Assembly: GCA_946534145.1 (NCBI GenBank)
Contig: CAMNCH010000008.1
Coordinates: 1-41,636 of the forward strand
Direction: 5' to 3'
DNA length: 41,636 nt
Source: an uncultured Lachnospiraceae bacterium
Lineage (GTDB): Bacteria; Bacillota; Clostridia; Lachnospirales; Lachnospiraceae
The notes beneath the pieces were generated by a model, which ran no database searches, had not been told where the DNA came from, and saw only the letters and a list, made by a program, of their open reading frames with translations. Below, one piece after another: positions 1 to 8,583 of this stretch. Numbering within the stretch: the first letter of the stretch is position 1; each line of letters begins with the position of its first letter. Both the position numbers and the translations under genes were made by a program.

Positions 1-98
1 GCATACACTCCGGGCTCGCACTCCGTAATCTTATCTATAAGTAAAAAAGGATATCTGTGAGGCAGAATCTCCTGAATCTCATGAATGTTAAGCTCCAT
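1..98 (-). CDS. fabZ: 3-hydroxyacyl-ACP dehydratase FabZ, N-terminal part (cut by window edge)
   Basis: The reverse strand from 98 reads [20 protein letters not shown] and continues [10 protein letters not shown] to the window edge. This is the typical FabZ beginning, with the HRYPFLLID segment that carries the active-site His of this hot-dog-fold dehydratase. The enzyme removes water from 3-hydroxyacyl-ACP in the elongation cycle. The ATG at 96-98 lies inside the end of fabF (11-nt overlap) and is preceded by AGGAGG within the last fabF codons, so the two are translationally coupled. FabZ is the last gene of the operon visible here; its catalytic Glu lies outside the window. Only about 32 codons are visible. 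Confidence 0.9.
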   Translation of the reverse strand, partial: MELNIHEIQEILPHRYPFLLIDKITECEPGVY

Positions 99-1326
99 GG
101 TACCTCCTGAGCACTAAGCTTGCGTTGTGTCCTCCGAAACCGAGGGCATTGGAAAGGGCTGTCTCGATTTCCGCTTTTCTGCCTTCATTGGGAACAATGT
201 CCAGGTCGCAGGCAGGGTCGGGGACTTTATAGTTGATGGTTGCGGGAACATAGCTTTCTTTTAAGGCCAAAGAAGTAATAATGGCTTCAACGGCTCCCGC
301 GGCTCCGAGAAGATGGCCCGTCATGGATTTGGTGGAGCTTACCATGAGCTTGTAAGCGTGGTCGCCGAAGGCTTTCTTAATGGCAAGGGTTTCGCCCGAG
401 TCGTTTAAGCCGGTGCTTGTTCCATGAGCATTTATATAGTCGATATCGGTCATGTTAAGGCCGGCATCTTTAACCGCAAGCGCCATACATTTTGCGCCGC
501 CCTCTCCTTCGGGGTTGGGAGCGGTAATATGGTAAGCGTCGCAATTGGTGCCGTAGCCCACCACTTCCGCATATATTTTCGCTTTGCGGGAAAGAGCGTG
601 GTCAAGCTCCTCAATTACAAGGATTCCCGCGCCCTCGCCCATTACAAAGCCGTTTCTTTCTTTGTCAAAGGGGATTGAGGCTCTGCCCGGGTCCGTGCTG
701 AGACTTAAAGCCTGCATAGACTGGAATCCCGCCATGGCAAGGGGCATGATAACACCTTCCGCTCCGCCGCAGACCATAACGTCCTCGTAGCCGTCACGGA
801 TTCTGTGAAAAGCCTCGCCTATGGCATTGTTGGAGCCTGCACATGCAGTTACCACAGAGGTACAGATGCCTTTAAGCCCGTATTCGATGGCTATCTGTCC
901 CGCCGCCATGTTACTGATGGTCATGGGAATAAAATACGGGGACACAAACTTGTATCCTTTGGTCTCACCTTTGCCGTGTTCAGCGGCGATAGTGGAAAGT
1001 CCGCCTATGCCCGAGGATACTATGCAGCCGCATCTGTCAGGATTCTCTGCCGTCATATCAAGAGCGGCATCGGACATGGCTTCTTTGGCCGCCACACAGG
1101 CAAACTGCGTGAAGATGTCCATTCTCTTTATTTCTCTTGCGCCGAGGATTTCCGCCGTATCAAGGCCCTTAACCTCCGCCGCAAGCTTAACCTTAAAATC
1201 TGTCGTATCAAAATGGGTGATGGGTGCGATGCCGCATTTTCCCGCCTTAACTCCGTCCCAGGTGTCTTTAACGCTGTTTCCCAGTGGGTTTACGGTACCC
1301 ATACCTGTTATGACCACACGTCTCAT
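88..1326 (-). CDS. fabF: 3-oxoacyl-ACP synthase II (FabF)
   Basis: This 412-aa beta-ketoacyl-ACP synthase elongates acyl-ACP by condensation with malonyl-ACP in the cytoplasmic type II fatty acid pathway. The Cys-His-His triad is visible: Cys162 in [12 protein letters not shown], His301 in [11 protein letters not shown] and His338 in [14 protein letters not shown], with Lys333 in the same motif. Length is normal for FabF (about 410 aa). Its ATG overlaps the fabG stop as ATGA, so translation is coupled, and its own end overlaps fabZ. No defect is seen. FabB is excluded only weakly, but Clostridia normally carry FabF. Confidence 0.97.
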   Translation of the reverse strand: MRRVVITGMGTVNPLGNSVKDTWDGVKAGKCGIAPITHFDTTDFKVKLAAEVKGLDTAEILGAREIKRMDIFTQFACVAAKEAMSDAALDMTAENPDRCGCIVSSGIGGLSTIAAEHGKGETKGYKFVSPYFIPMTISNMAAGQIAIEYGLKGICTSVVTACAGSNNAIGEAFHRIRDGYEDVMVCGGAEGVIMPLAMAGFQSMQALSLSTDPGRASIPFDKERNGFVMGEGAGILVIEELDHALSRKAKIYAEVVGYGTNCDAYHITAPNPEGEGGAKCMALAVKDAGLNMTDIDYINAHGTSTGLNDSGETLAIKKAFGDHAYKLMVSSTKSMTGHLLGAAGAVEAIITSLALKESYVPATINYKVPDPACDLDIVPNEGRKAEIETALSNALGFGGHNASLVLRRYHGA

Positions 1327-2051
1327 TGCATACCTCCGGTAACCTCGATGACCTGCCCCGTAACGTAGTCTGATTTGTGTCCTGCGAGGAAGCTTACTAC
1401 GTTTGCCACGTCTTCGGGAGTTCCGAAGCGCTTCAGGCTGATTCTTTCAAGGTATGTATTTTTAACTTCTTCGGGAAGTTTTTCCGTCATTTCGGTTTCG
1501 ATGAAGCCCGGGGCCACTGCGTTTACGCAGATTCCCTTGGAGCCGTATTCTTTGGCAACGGATTTGGTAAAGCCTATGAGGCCCGCCTTGGATGCGGCAT
1601 AGTTGCTCTGACCCGCATTGCCCGTCACTCCTACTATGGAGGTGATGTTGATAATCTTTCCGTAGCGGCTCTTCATCATATCCTTGAGCACTGCTTTTGT
1701 GCAAAAGAAAGCGCCCTTAAGGTTGGTGTCGAGAACGTCGGAAATGTCCTTTTCGCTCATGCGAAGCAAAAGACCGTCGCGGGTGATTCCTGCGTTGTTG
1801 ACAAGAACCTCAATGGGTCCGAATGCGTCTCTTGCCGCCTGTACGAGAGCGTTTACGTCACTTTCATTGCTCACGTCTGCCTTGACTGCCAGGGCTTTTA
1901 CGCCTGTTTTCTCTATTTCGGCTGCGGTTTCTTGTGCCGCCGTCTCGTTGCTCGTATAACAAAATGTTATATTATATCCTTCTTTTGCAAGGTTCAGTGC
2001 GACCACGCGACCGATGCCGCGACTGCCGCCTGTGATAAGTGCCACACTCAT
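1323..2051 (-). CDS. fabG: 3-oxoacyl-ACP reductase (FabG)
   Basis: This 242-aa short-chain dehydrogenase reduces 3-oxoacyl-ACP with NADPH. The Rossmann cofactor motif GGSRGIG is at residues 8-14 and NNAG at 85-88. The catalytic set is Asn110, Ser138, Tyr151 and Lys155 (YAASKAG). The C-terminal [15 protein letters not shown] is the usual FabG ending. Both ends overlap neighbours as ATGA (fabD upstream, fabF downstream). Near codons 27-33 (NITFCYT) the DNA becomes sharply AT-rich and forms a perfect inverted repeat at 1955-1971, described separately. Confidence 0.97.
   Translation of the reverse strand: MSVALITGGSRGIGRVVALNLAKEGYNITFCYTSNETAAQETAAEIEKTGVKALAVKADVSNESDVNALVQAARDAFGPIEVLVNNAGITRDGLLLRMSEKDISDVLDTNLKGAFFCTKAVLKDMMKSRYGKIINITSIVGVTGNAGQSNYAASKAGLIGFTKSVAKEYGSKGICVNAVAPGFIETEMTEKLPEEVKNTYLERISLKRFGTPEDVANVVSFLAGHKSDYVTGQVIEVTGGMQ
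1955..1971. repeat. Perfect inverted repeat TATAACA-AAA-TGTTATA inside fabG
   Basis: Seven-base arms are separated by three bases and sit in the fabG coding sequence over codons for I-T-F-C-Y. The same arms with a different 3-bp centre (TTT on the plus strand) recur in fabD at 2866-2882. The surrounding gene is much richer in G+C. It could be an intragenic protein-binding site or an unusual codon run; the function is unknown. Confidence 0.6.
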
Positions 2052-3004
2052 GCAGTTAACTCCTTTACCGCCGCTTCAAAGTCTTCCGGGGTGTCGATGG
2101 ACATGACTTTAATGTCAGGTGCGGTTTTTTTCACAAATTTGCTTATAACGTTGCCGGGGCCGATTTCGACGATAGTGTCAACACCGGCTTCCGCCATGTA
2201 TCGTATGGAATCCTCCAGATAAACCGAGGACTGTACCTGTCGCTCTAAAAGTTCGGGGATGTTCTCCTGCGTATTCATCTCACGTCCGAGGCAGTTAAAG
2301 ATGACTTTGCTGCGGGCTTCTCGGAAATCTATCTTGTTAAGCTCCGCTCTCAGTCTGTCGCCAGCGGGCTTCATGAGACTTGTGTGAAAGGGTCCGCTGA
2401 CTTTGAGGGGAAGAATACGCTTGGCGCCGGCCTCCGTAAGGAGCTCCGAGGCCCTGTCCACCGCTTCTTCATCGCCCGAAATAACTATCTGCCCGGGGCA
2501 GTTGAAGTTGGCCGCTTCCACGATTTTTTCTCCCTTAAATTCTTCCGTCGCTTTGTGACAGCAGTCAATGACCGTATCTCTGGGAGTACTTATAACCGCC
2601 GCCATCTTAACCGCTTTGCCCTCTGCGGCTTCGGCCATGAACTTTCCTCTTTTTGCCACGATTTCGAGGACCGTCTTCTCGTCCAGAACTCCCGCCGCAT
2701 AAAGCGCAGAATATTCACCGAGGCTCAATCCGCATGTATATTCGGGGGCGATTCCTCTTTCTTTTAACAGTTTGGTCACGCCTATGGCAAAAGAAACCAT
2801 AGCCGGCTGTGTGTAGCGTGTATCGGAGAGTTTCTCTTCCGGACCGTCGAAGCTTAATTCCTTAATATAACATTTTGTTATATTTTCTACTGTTGATTCG
2901 GCGCCGTCCAAAGTCTCTCTGAACTGCTCATAGGTATCGTAAAAGTCTTTTCCCATGCCGACCTTCTGGCTCCCCTGACCGGCGTATACAAATCCTAATT
3001 TCAT
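2048..3004 (-). CDS. fabD: Malonyl-CoA:ACP transacylase (FabD)
   Basis: This 318-aa transferase moves malonyl from CoA to ACP, feeding FabH and FabF. The nucleophile is Ser94 in CGLSLGEYSA (GLSLG is the usual GHSLG with Leu in place of His). The partner His207 is in GPFHTSLM, and QGSQ at residues 10-13 forms the oxyanion region. The C-terminal EIGPGNVISKFVKK is typical. The start ATG overlaps the fabK stop as ATGA, and the end overlaps fabG as ATGA. Codons 40-47 (ENITKCYI) contain an AT-rich palindrome matching the one in fabG. Confidence 0.96.
   Translation of the reverse strand: MKLGFVYAGQGSQKVGMGKDFYDTYEQFRETLDGAESTVENITKCYIKELSFDGPEEKLSDTRYTQPAMVSFAIGVTKLLKERGIAPEYTCGLSLGEYSALYAAGVLDEKTVLEIVAKRGKFMAEAAEGKAVKMAAVISTPRDTVIDCCHKATEEFKGEKIVEAANFNCPGQIVISGDEEAVDRASELLTEAGAKRILPLKVSGPFHTSLMKPAGDRLRAELNKIDFREARSKVIFNCLGREMNTQENIPELLERQVQSSVYLEDSIRYMAEAGVDTIVEIGPGNVISKFVKKTAPDIKVMSIDTPEDFEAAVKELTA
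2864..2884. repeat. Perfect inverted repeat AATATAACA-TTT-TGTTATATT inside fabD
   Basis: Nine-base arms surround a TTT centre, inside the fabD coding sequence. The inner 7-bp arms equal those of the fabG palindrome about 0.9 kb away. On the coding strand both sites read AATATAACA-NNN-TGTTATA. I found no third copy by eye. Confidence 0.6.
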
Positions 3005-3936
3005 AGATCTGTTTCTCCTGCTTTTTTAAGTACTGTCTTGGCATCCTCATAAAGGGACTTAAGAATGTCCGCAACAGGTCTGATTTCTTTTAACTGACCG
3101 CATACCTGGCCGGCCATTACGGAGCCTCTTACGACGTCGCCGTCTATTACCGCGCGGCGAAGGCCTCCGAGGGTTATCTTCTCAAGCTCTTCGCGGTCGG
3201 CGCCCTGAGCCTCGAGCTTTAAGTATTCTCTGGCCATTTCGTTTTTAATAATTCTCACGGGAGCGCCCTGAGAGCGTCCCGTAACCGTGGTGGAATTGTC
3301 CTTGGCCTTAATGAGCGCCTGCTTATAATTGTCGTGAATGGGGCATTCTTCGGACACCAGAAGGCAGGTTCCTATCTGAACTCCGCAAGCTCCGAGGAGC
3401 ATTGCCGCTGCCATCTGACGGCCGTCCGCTATACCGCCTGCCGCAATGACAGGCACCGATACTGCATCTACCACCTGGGGAAGAAGCGTCATGGTAGTCA
3501 TATCACCCACATGGCCGCCTGACTCTCCACCCTCGGCTATGACGGCGTCTGCTCCCGCCTTGACCATAACTTTCGCCAAAGCTACGGAAGCCACCACCGG
3601 AAATACTTTTGCGCCCATGGCTTTCCATTCCGCCATATATTTGGCGGGATTGCCCGCACCCGTTGTTATAAATCCTACTTTTTCCTCTGTAAGCATCCTA
3701 GCTATGTTGTCCACGTCGGGATTCATAAGCATAAGATTTACGCCGAAGGGTTTGTCGGTTTTTTCTTTGCAGATTCTTATTTCTTTTCTCAGGGCTTCAG
3801 CGTTCATACCGCCGCTTGCCACAAGTCCGAGGCCCCCTGCATTGGATACCGCCGCCGCAAAAGCTCCGGTTGCGATATTGGCCATTCCGCCCTGAATTAT
3901 GGGGTATTTGGTACCCGTAATGTCATTTAACTTCAT
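3001..3936 (-). CDS. fabK: Enoyl-ACP reductase II, FMN-dependent (FabK)
   Basis: This 311-aa nitronate-monooxygenase-like TIM-barrel flavoprotein reduces trans-2-enoyl-ACP, the last step of each elongation cycle. It starts MKLNDITGTKYPIIQGGMAN. The GGESGGHVG segment and the IAAGGIADGRQMAAAMLLGA segment are the FMN phosphate-binding parts seen in FabK. I chose the ATG at 3936 rather than the in-frame TTG at 3951 because AAGGAG lies between the two, correctly spaced for the ATG. The stop overlaps the fabD start as ATGA. No FabI is present in the operon, so FabK is probably the main reductase; this would predict low triclosan sensitivity. Confidence 0.95.
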   Translation of the reverse strand: MKLNDITGTKYPIIQGGMANIATGAFAAAVSNAGGLGLVASGGMNAEALRKEIRICKEKTDKPFGVNLMLMNPDVDNIARMLTEEKVGFITTGAGNPAKYMAEWKAMGAKVFPVVASVALAKVMVKAGADAVIAEGGESGGHVGDMTTMTLLPQVVDAVSVPVIAAGGIADGRQMAAAMLLGACGVQIGTCLLVSEECPIHDNYKQALIKAKDNSTTVTGRSQGAPVRIIKNEMAREYLKLEAQGADREELEKITLGGLRRAVIDGDVVRGSVMAGQVCGQLKEIRPVADILKSLYEDAKTVLKKAGETDL

Positions 3937-3954
3937 AACTCTCCTTATCAAGGG

Positions 3955-4878
3955 CTAGATAATTGCCGCGCCCCATGTTCTTCCGGCTCCGAAAGCACAA
4001 AGAAGAATTCTGTCGCCTTCTTTTATCCTGCCGGTTTTATATGCTTCATCGAGGGCAAGTCCCACACTTGCCGCCGAAGTGTTTCCGTATTTTTGAATGT
4101 TCACCACAAACTTATCCATAGGCTGGTCCACTTTTTTAGCTATGGACTCGATTATGCGAAGGTTGGCCTGATGGAGTACGAAGTGGTCGATGTCATCGTA
4201 GGTAAGCCCCGCTTTTTTCACCACTTCCTCGATAACTGCAGGAACAGTGGCAACCGCAAACTTATAGGTGCCCTGACCGTCCATGTGAATGAAGCCTGTG
4301 GGGACTTTGATGTGAATCATTTCTTCGTCGCCATCCACACCTGTTACAGCCGTGTATGGTCTGTCATCAAGCTTCAGCACTGCTGCCGCGGCTCCGTCAC
4401 CGAACAGTACGCAGGTGCTTCTGTCGGTCATATCCATTTTCCTCGACAAAACTTCCGCACCGACTATAAGTCCTGCCTTGGCATTACGGGCAATCATAAG
4501 AGCTCTTATGGTCTCAAGACCGAATATGAATCCGGAGCATCCGGCTCCCACATCAAGGGCGATAATATCGTTTTTCAGTCCCAGTCTTCCCTGTAACAGG
4601 CAGGCTGCCGAAGGGGAGTAATACTCCGCCGAAACCGTGCATACCACTACGACGTTTATGTCTTCTTTTGCCACTCCCGAGCGCTCAATTGCCTCTCTTG
4701 CGGCTTTCTCTGCAAGGTATGTCTGATCTTCCTCGCCGCTTACGTACCTTCTTTCTTTCATACCCGTACGCTTGGTAATCCATTCATCGCTTGTGTCCAC
4801 AAGCTTAGCAAGGTCGTCGTTGGTCACAACCTTTTTCGGTACACAGCTGCCGGTTGCAAGTATTTTTATACCTATCAT
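3955..4878 (-). CDS. fabH: 3-oxoacyl-ACP synthase III (FabH)
   Basis: This 307-aa initiating condensing enzyme joins acetyl-CoA (or a branched acyl-CoA) to malonyl-ACP. The triad is complete: Cys114 in DVGAGCSGF, His236 in VLHQANLRI and Asn266 in YGNTSAAS. Length is slightly below the usual 317-325 aa without loss of a motif. It lies between accA (gap of 7 nt) and fabK. Its TAG stop precedes the fabK start by 18 nt. No anomaly is seen. Confidence 0.96.
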   Translation of the reverse strand: MIGIKILATGSCVPKKVVTNDDLAKLVDTSDEWITKRTGMKERRYVSGEEDQTYLAEKAAREAIERSGVAKEDINVVVVCTVSAEYYSPSAACLLQGRLGLKNDIIALDVGAGCSGFIFGLETIRALMIARNAKAGLIVGAEVLSRKMDMTDRSTCVLFGDGAAAAVLKLDDRPYTAVTGVDGDEEMIHIKVPTGFIHMDGQGTYKFAVATVPAVIEEVVKKAGLTYDDIDHFVLHQANLRIIESIAKKVDQPMDKFVVNIQKYGNTSAASVGLALDEAYKTGRIKEGDRILLCAFGAGRTWGAAII

Positions 4879-4885
4879 TTCAGTC

Positions 4886-5671
4886 TCACGCGCGGCTTAC
4901 TGCCCCGCAAAACCTTTCGTCAAATTTTCTGTATTTATCAAAACGTTCTTTTAAAAGTTCGTCAGTACTCTTTTTCTTTAGCTCCGTAAGGGCATCGTAA
5001 ATCGCCTTGTCAACGTTTTGGAATATGTCGTCTTCCCTGATAATTCCGTCTGTCACACCAAAGTTTAAAAGGTCCTCCGCCGTAAGCTTCATGACCTCGG
5101 CCGCCTCGGCTTTTCTGGCGCTTTCATGCCAAAGAATGGAGGCAAAACCTTCGGGAGAGAGCACCGAATATACAGCGTTTTCAAGCATCAGAATTCTGTC
5201 AGCCACGGAAATCGCCAAAGCTCCGCCGCTGCTTCCTTCCCCCGTAACAACGGTTATTACGGGAGTTTTAAGCCTGCTCATAAATGCAAGGCTTGCTGAT
5301 ATTGCCTGGCTTTGTCCGAACATCTCCGCCTCAAGCCCCGGATAAGCTCCGGGCGTATCCACAAAGGTTATAACCGGCCGTTTAAACTTCTCCGCCTGCG
5401 CCATAAGCCTCATGGCTTTTCTGTAGCCTTCGGGCCCCGGCATAGCGAAGTTGCACTCTATATTCTCTCCCGCGTCATGCCCTTTTCTGTGGCCGATAAC
5501 CGTCACCGGCTCACCGTGGAAAAGAGCAATTCCGCCGTATATGCTCTTATCTTCTTTTTTAAGGCCGTCTCCTCTTAACTCAAAAAAATCCGTAAAGAGT
5601 TCCGAAACATAATCCGTAATCTTTGGTCTCGTGATTTCTCTGGCCTTCAGTACTTTTTCAAAAGCCGTCAT
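4886..5671 (-). CDS. accA: Acetyl-CoA carboxylase carboxyltransferase alpha subunit (AccA)
   Basis: This 261-aa crotonase-fold subunit forms the carboxyltransferase with AccD and transfers CO2 from carboxybiotin to acetyl-CoA. Characteristic segments are FVDTPGAYPGLEAE, GEGSSGGALAI and YSVLSPEGFASILW. It is shorter than the about 320-aa E. coli protein because the N-terminal helical part is reduced, as in streptococcal AccA. Its ATG overlaps the accD stop as ATGA. The ending FDKYRKFDERF matches the usual RYxKFR-type AccA tail. Confidence 0.95.
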   Translation of the reverse strand: MTAFEKVLKAREITRPKITDYVSELFTDFFELRGDGLKKEDKSIYGGIALFHGEPVTVIGHRKGHDAGENIECNFAMPGPEGYRKAMRLMAQAEKFKRPVITFVDTPGAYPGLEAEMFGQSQAISASLAFMSRLKTPVITVVTGEGSSGGALAISVADRILMLENAVYSVLSPEGFASILWHESARKAEAAEVMKLTAEDLLNFGVTDGIIREDDIFQNVDKAIYDALTELKKKSTDELLKERFDKYRKFDERFCGAVSRA

Positions 5672-6471
5672 AAAGACTCCTTGGAATGTAATTTCAAAAG
5701 AATCGTAAGTGCCTCTTTCATCCCTTCACGCGGCACCACCCGATCCGCAAAACCGTGCTCTTCCAAAAATTCTGCCCTTTGAAATCCTTCGGGAAGTTTC
5801 TCCCCTATGGTCTGCTCAATGACCCTCGGTCCCGCGAATCCTATAAGGGCTCCGGGCTCCGCAAGAGTAATGTCTCCGAGAGTTGCAAAGCTTGCGCTCA
5901 CGCCTCCGGTTGTGGGATGGGTTAACACCGATATGTACAGCCCTCCCGCCTCCTTGAAGCGTTCTATCACCGCACTTGTCTTGGCCATCTGCATGAGCGC
6001 CAGAATACCCTCCTGCATACGCGCACCGCCACTGGCGGTAAATATAATCAGGGGAAGCTTATGCTCCATGGCATATTCCGCCGCCAGAGAGATTTTTTCT
6101 CCCACCTCGATTCCCATGGAAGCCATCATGAAACGCTTGTCCATAACCGCCAGCACCGCAGGATATCCTCCCACTGTGCAGGTTCCCGAAAGAACCGCGT
6201 CGTGAAGTCCGGTCTCGGCTCTCAGCGCTTCTTTTTTGTCCGTGTATCCCTCAAACTCAAGGGGGTCGGTCTCTTCGAATTTATCGTCAAACTCCGCAAA
6301 AGAATCTCTGTCGGCTATGTCACGAACCCTGTCTCTTGCGGTGTAGGCTTCTTTTGCCTTGCCCGCATCGACTGTGGTCTTGCCCATGCCGCTTAGAACC
6401 TTGACAGGATTCTCTCTTAAGTTTTTGTATCTTATGAATTTATTTTTTCTTTCTTCAACAGCAGTAACCAT
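5668..6471 (-). CDS. accD: Acetyl-CoA carboxylase carboxyltransferase beta subunit (AccD) lacking the zinc ribbon
   Basis: This 267-aa protein is the beta half of the carboxyltransferase. The core is clear: FMMASMGIEVGEKI, FTASGGARMQEGI, LTHPTTGGVSASFA and GFAGPRVIEQTI. In most AccD proteins this core is preceded by a Cys4 zinc ribbon with two CxxC pairs. Here the N-terminal 60 residues contain no cysteine at all, and the only Cys is near residue 98 (SGTCTVGG). An upstream start cannot restore it because accC ends only 11 nt before the ATG. So the zinc ribbon is absent rather than mis-annotated. The stop overlaps accA as ATGA. Confidence 0.93.
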   Translation of the reverse strand: MVTAVEERKNKFIRYKNLRENPVKVLSGMGKTTVDAGKAKEAYTARDRVRDIADRDSFAEFDDKFEETDPLEFEGYTDKKEALRAETGLHDAVLSGTCTVGGYPAVLAVMDKRFMMASMGIEVGEKISLAAEYAMEHKLPLIIFTASGGARMQEGILALMQMAKTSAVIERFKEAGGLYISVLTHPTTGGVSASFATLGDITLAEPGALIGFAGPRVIEQTIGEKLPEGFQRAEFLEEHGFADRVVPREGMKEALTILLKLHSKESL

Positions 6472-6482
6472 TTTTCCTCGCG

Positions 6483-7871
6483 TTATTCATCTGCTTTAAG
6501 CCGCGCCGCAGCCATGTCCCAGGTCAGTATTTCCTCCGCGTGCTTCTCTATAAAGCCCACGTTGTACTTGCCTTTTATAAAGTCGGGGTGGTGCAAAAGA
6601 AGGTAGTCAAAATCACCGTTGGTGGTAAGTCCGTCCGTCACAAGTTCCAAAAGCGCTCTTCGCATTCGCCTAATGGCTTCCAGTCTTGTGGGGGCATGAA
6701 CTATGATTTTGGCCATCAGTGAGTCGTAAAACGGACTGGTTTCATAGCCGTTATACAAAAGTGTATCCACACGCACGCCTACGCCGCCGGGAACGTTTAA
6801 AAAGCTTAATTTGCCACTGCCCGGCCTGAAGCCTTCCGCAGGATTCTCTGCATTTATACGACACTCGATAGCGTGTCCCGAAATTTTAATGTCTCTTTGT
6901 CTGATTCTTAAGGGCTCACGAAAGGCGATTCTTATCTGCTCTTTTATAAGGTCGATTCCCGTAACCATCTCGGTTACTCCGTGCTCCACCTGAATTCTGG
7001 TGTTCATCTCGATAAAATAAAACCGGCCTTTGTCATCAAGGACAAATTCAACCGTTCCCGCACTGGTGTATCCCGCAGCCTTAGCCGCGAGCACCGCCGC
7101 CTTGCCCATGGCTTTTCTTAAGTCGTCCTTTATGAACATGCAGGGACTTTCTTCTATGAGTTTTTGATTCTTTCTCTGAACGGAGCAGTCACGCTCGCCT
7201 AAATGAATTACGTTGCCGAATTCATCCGCAAGAATCTGAAACTCAATGTGCTTGGGGTTCTCGATTAACTTTTCCAGGTACATTTCATCGTCGCCAAAGC
7301 AGGCCATTGCTTCAGCCTTGGCTTCTTTGTACAGACTCACAAGTTCGGAAGGGTCATTAACCCGTCTCATTCCGCGACCGCCGCCGCCTGAGCTTGCCTT
7401 AACTAAGAGCGGATAACCTATCTTGTGGGCAATCTTCTCAAGTTTTTTGTCGCTCTCTATAGGCCCGTCATAGCCGGGAACCGTGGGAACACCCGCTTCT
7501 TTCATGATTCTTCGCGCCGCCGCTTTGTTGCCGAGAGCCTCCATGGCTTCGGGAGTGGGGCCGATAAAGGTTATTCCGTATTCACTGCACTTTCTTGCAA
7601 ATTCACTGTTTTCGGACAAAAAACCGTATCCCGGATGGATGGCATCGCATCCTTTCACAAGGGCCGCGGATATTATGGCATCCATGTTGAGATAACTGTC
7701 TGCAGCTTTGTAGGGTCCCACGCAAACGCTGTCGCCCGCCAGCTTCACATGCAGGCATTCTTTGTCGGCGGCAGAGTAAATCGCAACCGTTTCAATATTC
7801 ATCTCCATGCAGGTTCTTATGATTCGCACTGCAATCTCGCCACGGTTGGCAATCAATATTTTTTTAAACAT
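6483..7871 (-). CDS. accC: Acetyl-CoA carboxylase biotin carboxylase subunit (AccC)
   Basis: This 462-aa ATP-grasp enzyme carboxylates biotin on AccB using ATP and bicarbonate. It starts MFKKILIANRGEIAVRIIRT. The glycine-rich ATP loop KASSGGGGRGMR, the ERDCSVQRKNQKLIEESP segment and FIEMNTRIQVEHGVTEM (catalytic Arg and Glu region) are all present. Length is close to the normal about 450 aa, with a short C-terminal extension. It lies 2 nt after accB and 11 nt before accD, clearly one operon. Confidence 0.97.
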   Translation of the reverse strand: MFKKILIANRGEIAVRIIRTCMEMNIETVAIYSAADKECLHVKLAGDSVCVGPYKAADSYLNMDAIISAALVKGCDAIHPGYGFLSENSEFARKCSEYGITFIGPTPEAMEALGNKAAARRIMKEAGVPTVPGYDGPIESDKKLEKIAHKIGYPLLVKASSGGGGRGMRRVNDPSELVSLYKEAKAEAMACFGDDEMYLEKLIENPKHIEFQILADEFGNVIHLGERDCSVQRKNQKLIEESPCMFIKDDLRKAMGKAAVLAAKAAGYTSAGTVEFVLDDKGRFYFIEMNTRIQVEHGVTEMVTGIDLIKEQIRIAFREPLRIRQRDIKISGHAIECRINAENPAEGFRPGSGKLSFLNVPGGVGVRVDTLLYNGYETSPFYDSLMAKIIVHAPTRLEAIRRMRRALLELVTDGLTTNGDFDYLLLHHPDFIKGKYNVGFIEKHAEEILTWDMAAARLKADE

Positions 7872-7873
7872 AC

Positions 7874-8320
7874 TCAGTCCCCGATAATAAAAAGAACGTC
7901 TCCGAATCCCACAACGTCCTGATCCTTAACACAAACCTTGCGGACAGTGCCGTTAGCGGGAGCCACAATTTTATTCATCATCTTCATGGCCTCTATGAGG
8001 CAGAGGGTATCGCCTTCTTTGACCCTGTCCCCTTCTTTGACAAAAGAAGGTTCATCGGGAGCCGGAGCGGTATAAAAAACGCCCACAAGCGGCGCCGTAA
8101 CCTCTATTCCCTCTTCTTCGGAAGTATTTTGAGCGGTCCTGCTAACATCAGGATTCCCGGTCATAACCTCAATTGTCGGTTCGCTCCAGGATTTCTGAAC
8201 TGCCACTGAACCCGCAGACTTCATAAGCTTTATACGCCCGCCGGAAAGTTCAGCTTCAAGGTATGTGCTTCCGCTTTCGTCAAAGGCCTTTAAGAGTTCT
8301 TTTACTTCGCTTATTTCCAT
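7874..8320 (-). CDS. accB: Biotin carboxyl carrier protein (AccB)
   Basis: This 148-aa carrier shuttles carboxybiotin between AccC and the carboxyltransferase. The C-terminal biotinyl domain carries the biotinylation site EAMKMMNKI with Lys113. The upstream FYTAPAPDEPSFVKEGDRV is the thumb-containing half typical of AccB. A Ser/Thr/Glu-rich linker (about residues 50-70) separates it from the N-terminal helix MEISEVKELLKAFDESG. It lies 2 nt after acpP and 2 nt before accC. Confidence 0.96.
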   Translation of the reverse strand: MEISEVKELLKAFDESGSTYLEAELSGGRIKLMKSAGSVAVQKSWSEPTIEVMTGNPDVSRTAQNTSEEEGIEVTAPLVGVFYTAPAPDEPSFVKEGDRVKEGDTLCLIEAMKMMNKIVAPANGTVRKVCVKDQDVVGFGDVLFIIGD

Positions 8321-8322
8321 GA

Positions 8323-8547
8323 TTATTTGTGTGCCTCTAAGTACTCCACAACATCAGCTACCGTCTTAATGTCAGCCATTGCATCCTGGTCGATGGCGAT
8401 GCCGGTCTTTTCTTCAAGTGCAAGTGAAAGTTCAACCGCATCAAGAGAATCTGCGCCGAGGTCCTTGAAAAGGTCTGCCTCAAGAGTAATCTTCTCTGCG
8501 GGACAGCTGAGTATATCGATTATTACTTCTTTTACTGCTTCAAACAT
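8323..8547 (-). CDS. acpP: Acyl carrier protein (AcpP)
   Basis: This 74-aa acidic four-helix carrier is first in the operon. The phosphopantetheine attachment site is Ser34 in GADSLDAVEL. Length and charge are standard. The ribosome site is AAAGGAGATTAC just before the ATG at 8547. It is the first gene after the promoter at 8610-8637, so it should be among the most strongly expressed of the cluster, fitting the high need for ACP. Confidence 0.97.
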   Translation of the reverse strand: MFEAVKEVIIDILSCPAEKITLEADLFKDLGADSLDAVELSLALEEKTGIAIDQDAMADIKTVADVVEYLEAHK

Positions 8548-8583
8548 ATGTAATCTCCTTTAGTTTGCATTGTTAAATGTTTT

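Noticed and set aside
1377..2222. A 281-codon plus-strand frame opposite fabG and fabD
   Set aside because: It is antisense to two clearly identified genes, has no ribosome site and shows no recognisable domain.
3937..3951. Five-codon TTG-start extension of fabK
   Set aside because: The AAGGAG ribosome site falls inside it and is spaced for the ATG at 3936.
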